A stretch of DNA of 64,000 nucleotides from Pseudoneobacillus sp052180215 (GTDB lineage Bacteria > Bacillota > Bacilli > Bacillales > Cytobacillaceae), in the NCBI RefSeq assembly GCF_052180215.1, contig NZ_CP197471.1:1708001-1772000 (forward strand). The letters are read 5' to 3'. The notes below the pieces were generated by a model. The model saw only the letters and a list, made by a program, of their open reading frames with translations. It had not been told where the DNA came from and did not search any database. This document shows positions 33,500-41,738 of the stretch, piece after piece; positions within the stretch are counted from its first letter, which is position 1, and each line of letters begins with the position of its first letter. Made by a program: the position numbers and the translations under genes.

Positions 33500-33505
33500 A
33501 TTAGT

Positions 33506-33534
33506 ATATTATCGTATTCACCACTGTGATTCAA
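33506..33534 (-). promoter_or_regulatory. sigmaA promoter of the 6S-like RNA
   Basis: On the minus strand TTGAAT (33534-33529), a 17-base spacer and TAATAT (33511-33506) predict a start near 33499, exactly where the closing stem of the RNA begins. Confidence 0.8.
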
Positions 33535-33549
33535 TGGTATTTATTCCCT

Positions 33550-33578
33550 TTGACCTTTAGAATAAATGGTTATCATAT
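33550..33578 (+). promoter_or_regulatory. candidate promoter for the 42-residue small gene
   Basis: TTGACC (33550-33555), 17-base spacer, TCATAT (33573-33578), 40 bases before the ATG at 33618. The -10 is imperfect. Confidence 0.45.
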
Positions 33579-33617
33579 ATAGAACTCTAGAAATAAAACA
33601 ACTTAGAGGAATTAATA

Positions 33618-33746
33618 ATGAATTTTTTGTTTGAATTTCTAATAAATATTATTGTTGAAGTTATATTACATGGTATATTTCGGTTCATTTTAAAAATCGT
33701 TCATTTTGTAGGGAAACTACTTACTATTTTCAGGAGAAAGGAGTAA
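33618..33746 (+). CDS. small hydrophobic peptide, 42 residues
   Basis: ATG at 33618 opens a 42-codon frame with AGAGGA 7 bases upstream and a candidate promoter before it. The peptide is amphipathic to hydrophobic with regular basic residues (FLINIIVEVILHGIFRFILK) and a basic C-terminus ending FRRKE. Short peptides of this make-up occur often in Bacilli as membrane-associated proteins without known function. It overlaps the 3' end of the convergent NUDIX gene by 30 bases. It could be chance, but the binding site, promoter and composition support a real gene. Confidence 0.5.
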   Translation: MNFLFEFLINIIVEVILHGIFRFILKIVHFVGKLLTIFRRKE

Positions 33747-34220
33747 AGCTTCGTTTAATACTAGATAGGCTAATTCATGATCATTTAGTACGTATGGAAC
33801 TTCAGAAGGTTCTACCCATATTCTTGTATTTGCTTCATCTGATCTCTGAAATGGGAAACACTCCGTTATATCCAAACGGTAAAATAGCTGATATCCAATT
33901 AATGGATACTTTCCATTTGGGTCAAAATCTGGATTATCTTCATGACTAACTTCAATGGAACCTAAAAAGTGAGCGATTCCTTTAACATAGCCTTCTTCAT
34001 ATACTTCACGGTGAAAAGCTTCCTCAGGGGTTTCACCTGAATCAACATGCCCGCCCGGAAAATTAAATCCTCTTCCATTAATTTGGACAAGCAATACTTT
34101 ATTTTTATCAAAACAAGGGCCATGAACACTTGTTACTTTGCTTATGTCAGGAAAAAAGTCTGGAAGCCAAGTAAGTCTAATATGATTTCCTCCCCAATCC
34201 ACATAAATCGTCTTTTTCAT
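33717..34220 (-). CDS. NUDIX hydrolase
   Basis: A 167-residue NUDIX protein. The Nudix box is GHVDSGETPEEAFHREVYEEGYV, with the GX5EX7REVXEE pattern intact, so metal-dependent hydrolysis of a nucleoside diphosphate linked to a second group is likely. The preceding FNFPGG strand also fits. GGAGG lies about 9 bases before ATG 34220 (MKKTIYVDWGG); the longer frame from 34304 is rejected. The substrate is unknown. It is one of three NUDIX-fold proteins in the window. Confidence 0.88.
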   Translation of the reverse strand: MKKTIYVDWGGNHIRLTWLPDFFPDISKVTSVHGPCFDKNKVLLVQINGRGFNFPGGHVDSGETPEEAFHREVYEEGYVKGIAHFLGSIEVSHEDNPDFDPNGKYPLIGYQLFYRLDITECFPFQRSDEANTRIWVEPSEVPYVLNDHELAYLVLNEALLLSPENSK

Positions 34221-34334
34221 ATACTTGATTCCTCCAAAATTTAAGGTAATGATTGGTAAAACACTATCATTATAGAGTAATATAGCTTCATAGGAAATAT
34301 TCAATTTATAATTATACGAAAAAGAGGTGCATGC

Positions 34335-34959
34335 ATGTTTAAAAAAGTAATTGATTCAGAGAATGTGTTAAGAGAATTTATGGGTCAACCAAGTGAAGTA
34401 GCTAGTAAAAAGGTAATCTACCATCTTGATAAGCATTGTCAGGATTATATTTCAAAATCACCTTTTTTAGTTATTTCATCTTCGGATAAACATGGTTTTT
34501 GTGATGTATCTCCACGAGGGGACCATCCTGGGTTTGTCTTGATTTTAAACGAAAAATGTCTGGTGATACCAGAAAGACCAGGTAACAAAAGGGTAGATAC
34601 GTTAAGAAATATTCTTCAAAATCCCAACATAGGCTTACTATTCCTCATTCCAGGCATGGGTGAAACCTTGAGAGTGAATGGAAGAGCAACTATTATTCAA
34701 GATGAAGAAGTGCTTGAAAAAATGGCAGTAAAAGACAAAAAATCCTTTAGTGGGGATTGCAGTAGAAATTGAAGAATGCTTTTTACAATGTGCAAAAGCA
34801 TTAAAGCGTTCAGATCTGTGGAATCCTGATACGTGGTTAGACAAAAAACAACTTCCTTCTGGGCCAAAAATACTCTCTGATCATGTGAAAATACCCGGAT
34901 TGGATGAAGAGGCGATGAAAAAGAGATTAGAAGAGGGATACATCAATAGAATGTATTAA
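34335..34959 (+). pseudogene. pyridoxamine 5'-phosphate oxidase family (FMN-binding) gene with a frameshift
   Basis: Two frames together make one split-barrel FMN-binding protein of about 207 residues. The first part (34335 on) has SPFLVISSSDKHGFCDVSPRGDHPGFV and LRNILQNPNIGLLFLIPGMGETLRVNGRA, typical of this group. The frame then fails in the A6 run at 34737-34742 and would stop after about 145 codons. In the next frame the protein goes on as PLVGIAVEIEECFLQCAKALKRSDLW, which is the expected continuation, to the stop at 34959. Removing one base restores the whole gene. It is either a true recent mutation or a homopolymer sequencing error. The start has AAAGAGGTG upstream. Confidence 0.85.
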
Positions 34960-35066
34960 AAAGACAAATAAACCCCACCATAATAATGGTGGGGAAAATG
35001 AACAAAAATACTTGATATTTAAAATAGACCCATGTAGAATAGGATTTGAATGTAATTTTTCGATAA

Positions 35067-35086
35067 ATTTATTAACGTTAATAAAT
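35067..35086. promoter_or_regulatory. 20-bp perfect palindrome upstream of helD
   Basis: ATTTATTAACGTTAATAAAT reads the same on both strands. It ends 4 bases before TATAAT at 35091-35096, a likely -10 box for helD, and so covers the -35 region. This is the position expected for a repressor operator. The regulator is unknown. Confidence 0.55.
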
Positions 35087-35162
35087 ACCCTATAATAACA
35101 TTAACATATTTCCCAGGGGATGTCAAACATTTAAACAAAAAATATATCAGGAGTGTGGTTTA

Positions 35163-37478
35163 ATGAGCGATTTAAAAAATCAAGAGTGGATACAGGAACA
35201 ACAAATGGTGAACAAGCTTGTTGACGTTGTAGAGAAAAAAGTCGCAGACCAAGAAAAAAAGAGTAATAAAGTAACTTCTGATGTATTTGAGATCAAAAGC
35301 ACCTTCTGGAATGATGTCACCATTAATCTTGATGAACCAGATGATATTATCGAAACTCACTATAGTATTAGACAACAAGCTCAGCTTCTTTCCGAAAGGG
35401 AACGAACATATGGACAAATTGAAAAACAACTAAGAACCTTAAATAGACTAAAAAATTCTCCGTATTTTGGTAGAATTGATTTTTTAGAAGAAGGGGAAGA
35501 AAACTTAGAAAAGATATACATTGGAATTGCCTCCCTTATGGATCAAAAGGATGAGGAATTTCTAATTTATGATTGGCGGGCACCTATTGCAAGTATGTAC
35601 TATGATTATTCTCCTGGGCTGGCACAATATCAAACACCAAGCGGTACCTTTAAAGGTGAAATTAAATTAAAACGACAGTTCATCATACGAAATTCTGTGC
35701 TGCAGGCAATGTTCGATACAGGAGTAACTATTGGAGATGAAATGCTTCAAGAGGTACTCGGTGCACAAGCAGATACCCAAATGAAGAATATTGTTGCAAC
35801 CATTCAAAAAGAACAAAATAAAATTATCCGAAATGAAAAAGCAAAATTATTAATCGTTCAAGGTGTAGCAGGAAGTGGAAAAACTTCTGCTGCCTTACAA
35901 CGCGTTGCTTATTTACTTTATCGTTACCGCGGAACGATAAAATCAGAAAATATTATGCTCTTCTCACCGAACACTTTATTTAATAGTTATGTAGCAACTG
36001 TTTTACCGGAATTGGGAGAAGAAAATATGCAGCAAACCACTTTTCAGGAATATTTAACAAGCAGAATTGACCGTGATTTATTTTTAGAAGATGCATATGA
36101 ACAAATGGAATACCTATTAACTGGTGAGAAACAGGATGACTACTCTATTAGAGTAAAGAGTATCAGATATAAAGCAAGTATTAGGTTTAAAAAGATGATC
36201 GATCGTTATATGGATTCTTTGCAGATAGAAGGCATGATTTTTCATGATGTCGTTTTTAGAAACAAAACGCTGATGACAAAAGAAGAAATTTATGAATATT
36301 TTTATAGCTTGGACAAAAATATTACAATCGCTAATAAGGTTGAATTAGTTAAGGATTGGTTGTTTAAACACTTAAAAAGATCCATGAAAATAGAAAAAAC
36401 CAGACCATGGGTAGAGGAAGAAATCCAATTTTTAGATAAGGAGGAGTATATAGAAGCGTACAAAAGCCTTCAAGATAAAGAACGATTTTCAGAGGATTCT
36501 TTTGATGACTTTGATCGTGAACAAGCATTTTTGGCTGATATGGTAGTTAAGAAGCGTTTTAAAGGGTTATTCAACTGGGTGAAGAAATTGAAGTTTGTTG
36601 ATATGATAAGCTTGTATAGGCAAATCTTTAAACAACAAGAAAAAGATACTGTACCATACTGGACTGAAATGGCTGAATTTAGCATGAAATTACTAAATCA
36701 AAGGTTTATGTCATATGAAGATGCTACTCCATACGTATACCTCCAAGATCTCGTTTTAGGAAGAAAAGCTGATACAGCTATTCGTCATGTGTTTATAGAT
36801 GAAGCCCAGGATTATTCACCATTTCAGTTTGCTTTTATTAAAAGGCTTTTTCCGTTTAGTAAAGTAACATTGTTAGGTGATATCAACCAAGCTATTTATT
36901 CTGGTGTTACAAATTCCCAGACGGTTTTAGTAGATACGGAAGTACCAGAAGAAACTGAAACAATTGTTTTAACCAAAACGTATCGTTCTACAAAACCTAT
37001 TGTAGAATTTACAAGAGGGTTAATTGAAAACGGTGAAAAAATAGAGCCTTTTAATCGTAATGGGGAAAAACCGTCCATAAAGCTTGTCAATGATGTAAGT
37101 GATCTACTATCTCATGTAATAGATAAAGTGAAAACTCTTCAACAAAAAGGACATAAAACAATTGCGATCATCTGTAAAACAGCAAAAGAAAGTAAAATAG
37201 TTTTTGATTTAATCCAGAATGAATTACTTGTTCGTCTAATTGAAAAAGGTACCTTAAATTATGAAGAAGGAATCCTAATTATCCCCGCCTATCTTGCAAA
37301 AGGGATTGAATTTGATTCCGTCATTATATATGATACTGCTCAGTATACAAGGGATGAAGAAAGAAAATTATTCTATACCGCCTGTACGAGGGCAATGCAC
37401 GAGCTTCATTTGTTTTCGAAAGAAAAAATAAGCCCGCTTATAAGCTTGATTCCAGAAGAAACCTACACAAATATGTAA
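35163..37478 (+). CDS. helD: RNA polymerase recycling motor HelD
   Basis: HelD is a superfamily 1 helicase-like ATPase that pulls stalled RNA polymerase off DNA and recycles it. The 771 residues include the charged coiled-coil N-terminal arm (EWIQEQQMVNKLVDVVEKKVADQEKK) that enters the secondary channel, YIGIASLMDQKDEEFLIYDWRAPIASMYYD, Walker A GVAGSGKTSAALQRVAYL, Walker B VFIDEAQDYSPFQ, LLGDINQAIY, LTKTYRST and the C-terminal GIEFDSVIIYD and YTACTRAMH helicase motifs. Relatives in actinobacteria give rifampicin tolerance; Bacillus HelD is best known for recycling. It is a single gene with an upstream palindrome and a terminator. Confidence 0.95.
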   Translation: MSDLKNQEWIQEQQMVNKLVDVVEKKVADQEKKSNKVTSDVFEIKSTFWNDVTINLDEPDDIIETHYSIRQQAQLLSERERTYGQIEKQLRTLNRLKNSPYFGRIDFLEEGEENLEKIYIGIASLMDQKDEEFLIYDWRAPIASMYYDYSPGLAQYQTPSGTFKGEIKLKRQFIIRNSVLQAMFDTGVTIGDEMLQEVLGAQADTQMKNIVATIQKEQNKIIRNEKAKLLIVQGVAGSGKTSAALQRVAYLLYRYRGTIKSENIMLFSPNTLFNSYVATVLPELGEENMQQTTFQEYLTSRIDRDLFLEDAYEQMEYLLTGEKQDDYSIRVKSIRYKASIRFKKMIDRYMDSLQIEGMIFHDVVFRNKTLMTKEEIYEYFYSLDKNITIANKVELVKDWLFKHLKRSMKIEKTRPWVEEEIQFLDKEEYIEAYKSLQDKERFSEDSFDDFDREQAFLADMVVKKRFKGLFNWVKKLKFVDMISLYRQIFKQQEKDTVPYWTEMAEFSMKLLNQRFMSYEDATPYVYLQDLVLGRKADTAIRHVFIDEAQDYSPFQFAFIKRLFPFSKVTLLGDINQAIYSGVTNSQTVLVDTEVPEETETIVLTKTYRSTKPIVEFTRGLIENGEKIEPFNRNGEKPSIKLVNDVSDLLSHVIDKVKTLQQKGHKTIAIICKTAKESKIVFDLIQNELLVRLIEKGTLNYEEGILIIPAYLAKGIEFDSVIIYDTAQYTRDEERKLFYTACTRAMHELHLFSKEKISPLISLIPEETYTNM

Positions 37479-37489
37479 AATTAATCCGT

Positions 37490-37526
37490 AAAAGCAGCTC
37501 CTAAAAGGGAGCTGCTTTTAGTTTTA
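37490..37526 (+). terminator. terminator after helD
   Basis: AAAAGCAGCTCC and GGAGCTGCTTTT form a perfect 12-bp stem with a 5-base loop, followed by AGTTTTATT. Confidence 0.88.
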
Positions 37527-37619
37527 TTAGTGGTTTCCTCCTAGGATAGGACAATAGCGGACAAACTTGAGAAGTTTTTTGCATATGATGTAGTAAACGG
37601 TTTTTAGGAGGGAAATACA

Positions 37620-37886
37620 TTGATTAACTGGAAGGTTCGCTTTAAAAATAAAGGTTGGTTATTAACGTTCGTTTCACAATTTATGATTTTGGCTCAAGTA
37701 TTATTAACACTATTAAATACTTTAGGGATAACAGACTATCAAATTACCGATCAAATAAAAAGTGAAGTATTAACCGTTATAAATAGTGTTCTTGTATTGT
37801 TAACGATGATGGGTGTCATACAAGATCCAACTACCAAGGGTTATGGTGATAGTGAGAGAGCACTTGGTTATAAGGAACCGCAATAA
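37620..37886 (+). CDS. phi LC3-type phage holin family protein, no endolysin nearby
   Basis: An 88-residue protein of the phi LC3 holin family. It reads INWKVRFKNKGWLLTFVSQFMILAQVLLTLLNTLG, then a short loop and a second hydrophobic span (VLTVINSVLVLLTMMGVIQDPTTKGYGDSERALGY), ending in the family's conserved DPTTKG-x-GDS motif. Holins make membrane pores that release endolysin. Here no endolysin or other phage gene is next to it. AGGAGGG lies 7 bases before the TTG start, and the gene is intact, so it is likely expressed. It may be a domesticated holin used in protein release or cell lysis. Confidence 0.88.
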   Translation: MINWKVRFKNKGWLLTFVSQFMILAQVLLTLLNTLGITDYQITDQIKSEVLTVINSVLVLLTMMGVIQDPTTKGYGDSERALGYKEPQ

Positions 37887-37887
37887 T

Positions 37888-37925
37888 AAAAAGGCTAGGT
37901 GGATTTTACCCCATCTAGCCTTTTG
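37888..37925. terminator. bidirectional terminator between the holin and aldo/keto reductase genes
   Basis: AAAAGGCTAGGTGG and CCATCTAGCCTTTT form a stem of about 13 bp with one G-U pair and A/T runs on both sides. Confidence 0.88.
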
Positions 37926-37939
37926 AATGATCTTTGGAT

Positions 37940-38884
37940 TTATACTAGAATCTCTTCTATAGTTGAAAGTGTTTCTTCGCTTAATTTCACACCAGATGCT
38001 TTAACATTTTCTTCAAGCTGCTCAGGACGACTAGCTCCTACAATGGCACTAGCTACATTTTCTTGACGTAGAATCCAGGCAAGAGCCAGTTGTGCTAATG
38101 AAAGACCAAGTTCTTCGGCAACAACCTTCAATTTTTCTGCTTTATCAAGATTTGCATCATTAAGATGACCAAATAATCCACTTAGGTTTTCTTGAGAAGC
38201 GCGACTACCTTCAGGGACTGGCTGTCCTTTTTTATATTTACCTGTTAAGACTCCTTGAGCAAGAGGGGAGAATACCACCTGCCCAATACCATGCTTTTCA
38301 CTCACAGGAATGATTTCTTTTTCGATATAACGCTCAAGCATACTATACTGGGGTTGATTAACCACAATACGATCTAAAAGTTTTTTATCTGCTAGATGAA
38401 CGGCTTCTGTAATTTGTTCTGCCGTCCATTCACTTACTCCAACGTACAAAATCTTCCCTTGGCGAACCAAATCATCAAGAGCACGTAACGTTTCATCAAG
38501 AGGAGTTTCGCGATCAAAGCGATGACAATAAAAAATATCTACATAATCTGTACCTAGTCTTTTTAAACTAGCATGACATTGTTCAGTAACATGTTTTCTT
38601 GAAAGACCACGATCATTTGGACCGTCTCCCATTGGCCAAAATGCCTTTGTTGCTAAAACATAGGAATCTCGAGGATAATTTTTTAGAGCTTGACCGACAA
38701 CCATTTCAGCTTCTCCACGTTTATATACATTTGCAGTATCAATAAAATTAATACCAAGCTCGAATGCCTTGTCAATTGATGCAATGGCGTTTTGCTCTTC
38801 TACATAACCACCATATGTAAGCCAGCTTCCTAAACTGATTTCACTTACTTTTAAGCCTGTTTTGCCTAGACGACGATACTCCAT
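37940..38884 (-). CDS. aldo/keto reductase
   Basis: A 314-residue NADPH-dependent oxidoreductase with an (alpha/beta)8 barrel, of the voltage-gated K+ channel beta-subunit-like branch. Motifs: MEYRRLGKTGLKVSEISLGSW, INFIDTANVYKRGEAEMVVGQAL (catalytic Asp and Tyr), VLATKAFW (catalytic Lys), DIFYCHRFD (catalytic His) and the cofactor site GASRPEQLEENV. All four catalytic residues are visible. The substrate is not known. It is a single gene on the minus strand. Confidence 0.92.
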   Translation of the reverse strand: MEYRRLGKTGLKVSEISLGSWLTYGGYVEEQNAIASIDKAFELGINFIDTANVYKRGEAEMVVGQALKNYPRDSYVLATKAFWPMGDGPNDRGLSRKHVTEQCHASLKRLGTDYVDIFYCHRFDRETPLDETLRALDDLVRQGKILYVGVSEWTAEQITEAVHLADKKLLDRIVVNQPQYSMLERYIEKEIIPVSEKHGIGQVVFSPLAQGVLTGKYKKGQPVPEGSRASQENLSGLFGHLNDANLDKAEKLKVVAEELGLSLAQLALAWILRQENVASAIVGASRPEQLEENVKASGVKLSEETLSTIEEILV

Positions 38885-39057
38885 CCGGATTCCTCCTCAT
38901 TAATCAATGTCATATATAAATTACTATAAGTTATATAAATTGTCTAGAAATTAAGAATTTTAAAAATCGAAATAAAATCTCTTACTAGCTTGTTGTTAGT
39001 ATATATATCATAATGATAAGAAACATGATTCATAGTGAACTTATAAGAGGGGTATAT

Positions 39058-39684
39058 ATGGAAACGGAATTAATAAGAGTTTTAGATAAACATGGAAAAC
39101 CGATTGGAGTAGCAACACGTGAAGAAGTACACAAGAAGGGTTATTGGCATGAAACCTTTCATTGTTGGCTTATCGATAGAGAAAATGATACAGATTATAT
39201 TTATTTTCAGAAACGAAGTGAGCGGAAAAAGGATTATCCTAATCTTTTAGATATTACAGCAGCTGGACACATTTTGTCTCATGAAACGATTGCAGATGGA
39301 ATTAGAGAAGTAAAAGAAGAAATCGGAGTGGATATTCAAATGGAAGAGCTTATTCCATTGGGTGTCATTCAGTATAGTGTAGTAGATGGTGATCTAATGG
39401 ATAATGAATTGGCTAATGTTTTTTTATATCATTTTAGAGGTTCAATGGCGGATTTTACCTTGCAGCAAGACGAAGTTAGTGGGATATATAAGGTAAGATT
39501 TAATGATTTTTATGAACTTCTTTTTGGGGCTAGAGAGGATATAGAGGGATATGGGGTTGAAATGGATAACAATAATAACCTAGTGAAAGTAAAGAAAGTA
39601 ATGTCTAAAAAGGAATTTGCACCACATGCAAAAGGCTATTATGAAAAAATCTTAAAGTTGATAAATGAAAATCTAATGAAATAA
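39058..39684 (+). CDS. NUDIX hydrolase, isopentenyl-diphosphate-isomerase-like subgroup
   Basis: A 208-residue NUDIX-fold protein. The N-terminal LIRVLDKHGKPIGVATREEVHKKGYWHETFHCWLID matches the YfcD/IPP-isomerase-like group. The Nudix box is AGHILSHETIADGIREVKEEIGV with the REVKEE core intact. It probably hydrolyses a nucleotide-type substrate; true isomerase activity is not implied because the usual context (isoprenoid genes) is absent. GAGGGG precedes ATG 39058, so the frame start at 39013 is rejected. Confidence 0.85.
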   Translation: METELIRVLDKHGKPIGVATREEVHKKGYWHETFHCWLIDRENDTDYIYFQKRSERKKDYPNLLDITAAGHILSHETIADGIREVKEEIGVDIQMEELIPLGVIQYSVVDGDLMDNELANVFLYHFRGSMADFTLQQDEVSGIYKVRFNDFYELLFGAREDIEGYGVEMDNNNNLVKVKKVMSKKEFAPHAKGYYEKILKLINENLMK

Positions 39685-39761
39685 ATAATCAAAAGCCCTT
39701 ATAAAACTATGAATGCCTTCGAATTTATAAACGTAGAGTTTATTTTATTGGAGGCATCAAG

Positions 39762-40226
39762 ATGCTACTAGATAGAATGCAGGATTTAAAGCTGATAAAA
39801 AAAGTAAAAACTAAACTAGAAGATACCGTTATTTTAGAACAATTTTTAAAAGAGAAAAACAAAAAAATACAGAAATTTAAACAAATAAAAGAGCAAAATA
39901 AAGAACTTGTTCATCAAACCATTCAGCACTTTCAAGTGGTTGACGGTGTATCAACTTGGGAAGTGAATCGCAAGTTAAAAAGGTTAGCGAAAGTAGGAGT
40001 AACCGACGAGGACTTAAAAAAAGGGAAAATTTCAATACCATTAACCATAAAAAAAACAAACATATTGGCCACACCACAAGAAATGGACAGAATTGAAAAA
40101 ATGATTGACGAATCCGAAGGGTTTGAATGGTTAAGATTACATTACTTTTATAATTATAAGCCAAAGTATATGGAAAAAAAGGTTTTCGGTGAAGTAACAA
40201 GATGGATTGAAATTACAATAAAATAA
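39762..40226 (+). CDS. hypothetical protein, Lys-rich
   Basis: A 154-residue cytosolic protein that I do not recognise. The first 50 residues are helical and very rich in lysine and glutamine (KVKTKLEDTVILEQFLKEKNKKIQKFKQIKEQNKE), probably a coiled coil. The rest mixes charged helices and a C-terminal basic-aromatic region (LHYFYNYKPKYMEKKVFGEVTRW). The ATG has TTGGAGG 7 bases upstream. It is a single gene with a terminator. Nucleic-acid binding is possible from charge alone, but this is speculation. Confidence 0.65.
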   Translation: MLLDRMQDLKLIKKVKTKLEDTVILEQFLKEKNKKIQKFKQIKEQNKELVHQTIQHFQVVDGVSTWEVNRKLKRLAKVGVTDEDLKKGKISIPLTIKKTNILATPQEMDRIEKMIDESEGFEWLRLHYFYNYKPKYMEKKVFGEVTRWIEITIK

Positions 40227-40227
40227 A

Positions 40228-40270
40228 AAAACAAGGCTAACTTGAGAATAAAGTTAGCCTTGTTTTTATT
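40228..40270. terminator. terminator after the Lys-rich gene
   Basis: AACAAGGCTAACTT and AAGTTAGCCTTGTT form a perfect 14-bp stem with a 7-base loop and A/T runs on both sides. It lies before the convergent MFS gene. Confidence 0.9.
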
Positions 40271-40297
40271 TTAAAGCTGTTTTCTTCAGAAAAGAGC

Positions 40298-41518
40298 CTA
40301 TTTTAAAGATAATTGTTTGACTACTTCGGGATGACGATGCATAGAAACCAATAAAGCAATACCGCTTATTAAAAGAAGGCCACTTGTTAAATAGAACACG
40401 GATGCAATACCGTATGACCCTGCAATCATTCCACCCATCATAGGCCCAATGGTATTACCTAAAAAACGTAAACTTTGATTATAACCTAGTACTTCTCCTT
40501 GCATGGAAACAGGTGCTTCTTGTCTTATATAGGCAAGTCTAACAGGGATAATTCCGCCAACAATAAATCCTAGGACAAATCGTACAATTGCAAGTTGCCA
40601 AATATTTGTGACGAAAGCTCCTGGTAAATAAGCGATACCAGCCACTAGAAGTAAGATAATTAAGATTCTAACATACCCAAATCGGTCACCTATTGTTCCC
40701 CATTTTCGTGACATGATAAGGTTTCCAAGTCCTGCTGCAGAAAAGACGATTCCAGAAAAGAAGGCAACATTACTAGGACCATGTAATTCATTTACATATA
40801 AAGATAATATGGGTTGAATGCTAAAAAGGGCAATTTGAATAAAGGTTGATATGACCAGTACTGCCAATAAAACGGGATGTTTTACAATATGTAAAAGCAC
40901 TTCCTTACTGGAAAAATGAGATTTCTCATTCTTTTTTATTTGTACTCTAAATTCTTTTGTTGCAAATACAAGAATAGCAGAAATAAAAATGGCAATTGAT
41001 GTCCATTTAAAGGTAGTAGCAAACCCTAGAGAATCTGCGAGAATTCCACCAAGCATTGGTCCAAGTAAGGAACCGGCAATATTCCCAGTTTGTAATGTTC
41101 CTAGGACACGTCCAGCAATTTCTTTTGGAGTTTGTGTAGAAATAAACGCCTGAGACATGGAGATAAAACCTGCGAAAATCCCCATAAATAGCCGCAAAAA
41201 GAATAATTGAATAACAGAAGTAACAACCCCCATTAAAAATATTGAAAGAGTCATTCCTAATGCGGAAAAAATTAATATTTTCTTTCTGCCATACTTATCA
41301 CCAATACGTCCCCAAATAGGAGAGAAAATAAATGCTGTCACAAATGTTATTCCAAAAATCCATCCTGACCAATGTTGAACATATTGTTCGGAAAAATCTC
41401 CAAAAGTTCCGATATATAAGGATATAAAGGGAAGGACCATTGTCATACTTCCACCGATAAAGAAATTAGCAAACCACATGATGATCAAATTTCTTTTTGC
41501 TTCTTTCTGTCTATCCAT
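40298..41518 (-). CDS. MFS transporter, multidrug-efflux-like
   Basis: A 406-residue major facilitator protein with about 12 membrane helices in two halves. The motif A loop after helix 2 is GRIGDKYGRKKIL, the family signature, and the matching loop of the second half is GTIGDRFGYVRI. The early segment ANFFIGGSMTMVLPFISLYI and the glycine-rich helix 5 (GNIAGSLLGPMLGG, motif C-like) point to the drug:H+ antiporter group. No substrate can be assigned. Upstream on the same strand lies an imperfect inverted repeat that may bind a regulator. Confidence 0.88.
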   Translation of the reverse strand: MDRQKEAKRNLIIMWFANFFIGGSMTMVLPFISLYIGTFGDFSEQYVQHWSGWIFGITFVTAFIFSPIWGRIGDKYGRKKILIFSALGMTLSIFLMGVVTSVIQLFFLRLFMGIFAGFISMSQAFISTQTPKEIAGRVLGTLQTGNIAGSLLGPMLGGILADSLGFATTFKWTSIAIFISAILVFATKEFRVQIKKNEKSHFSSKEVLLHIVKHPVLLAVLVISTFIQIALFSIQPILSLYVNELHGPSNVAFFSGIVFSAAGLGNLIMSRKWGTIGDRFGYVRILIILLLVAGIAYLPGAFVTNIWQLAIVRFVLGFIVGGIIPVRLAYIRQEAPVSMQGEVLGYNQSLRFLGNTIGPMMGGMIAGSYGIASVFYLTSGLLLISGIALLVSMHRHPEVVKQLSLK

Positions 41519-41738
41519 TTGTAAACACTTCTTTCGTTAGTAAACTATTTCGTTTATCTAAATATTATCATACTGAAATTTTGATGAAAGATAAAGGATT
41601 TTTATGAAAATTTAGAAATTAATCTAAAAAATGATTAATTATAAACATCTATTCATTGTCATAAAATTTGAATCCTTGAAAAAATTTCCTTATTTGCCTA
41701 TAATCCTATTATATTTTGAAAAAAGAAGGAGACCATCT

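Noticed and set aside
34735..34752. Programmed +1 or -1 frameshift in the FMN-binding gene
   Set aside because: The A6 run alone is not enough: no downstream stimulator or conserved slippery signal is seen. A plain mutation or read error is simpler.
37620..37886. Prophage
   Set aside because: Only one phage-like gene; flanking genes are ordinary chromosomal genes and no attachment repeats were seen.
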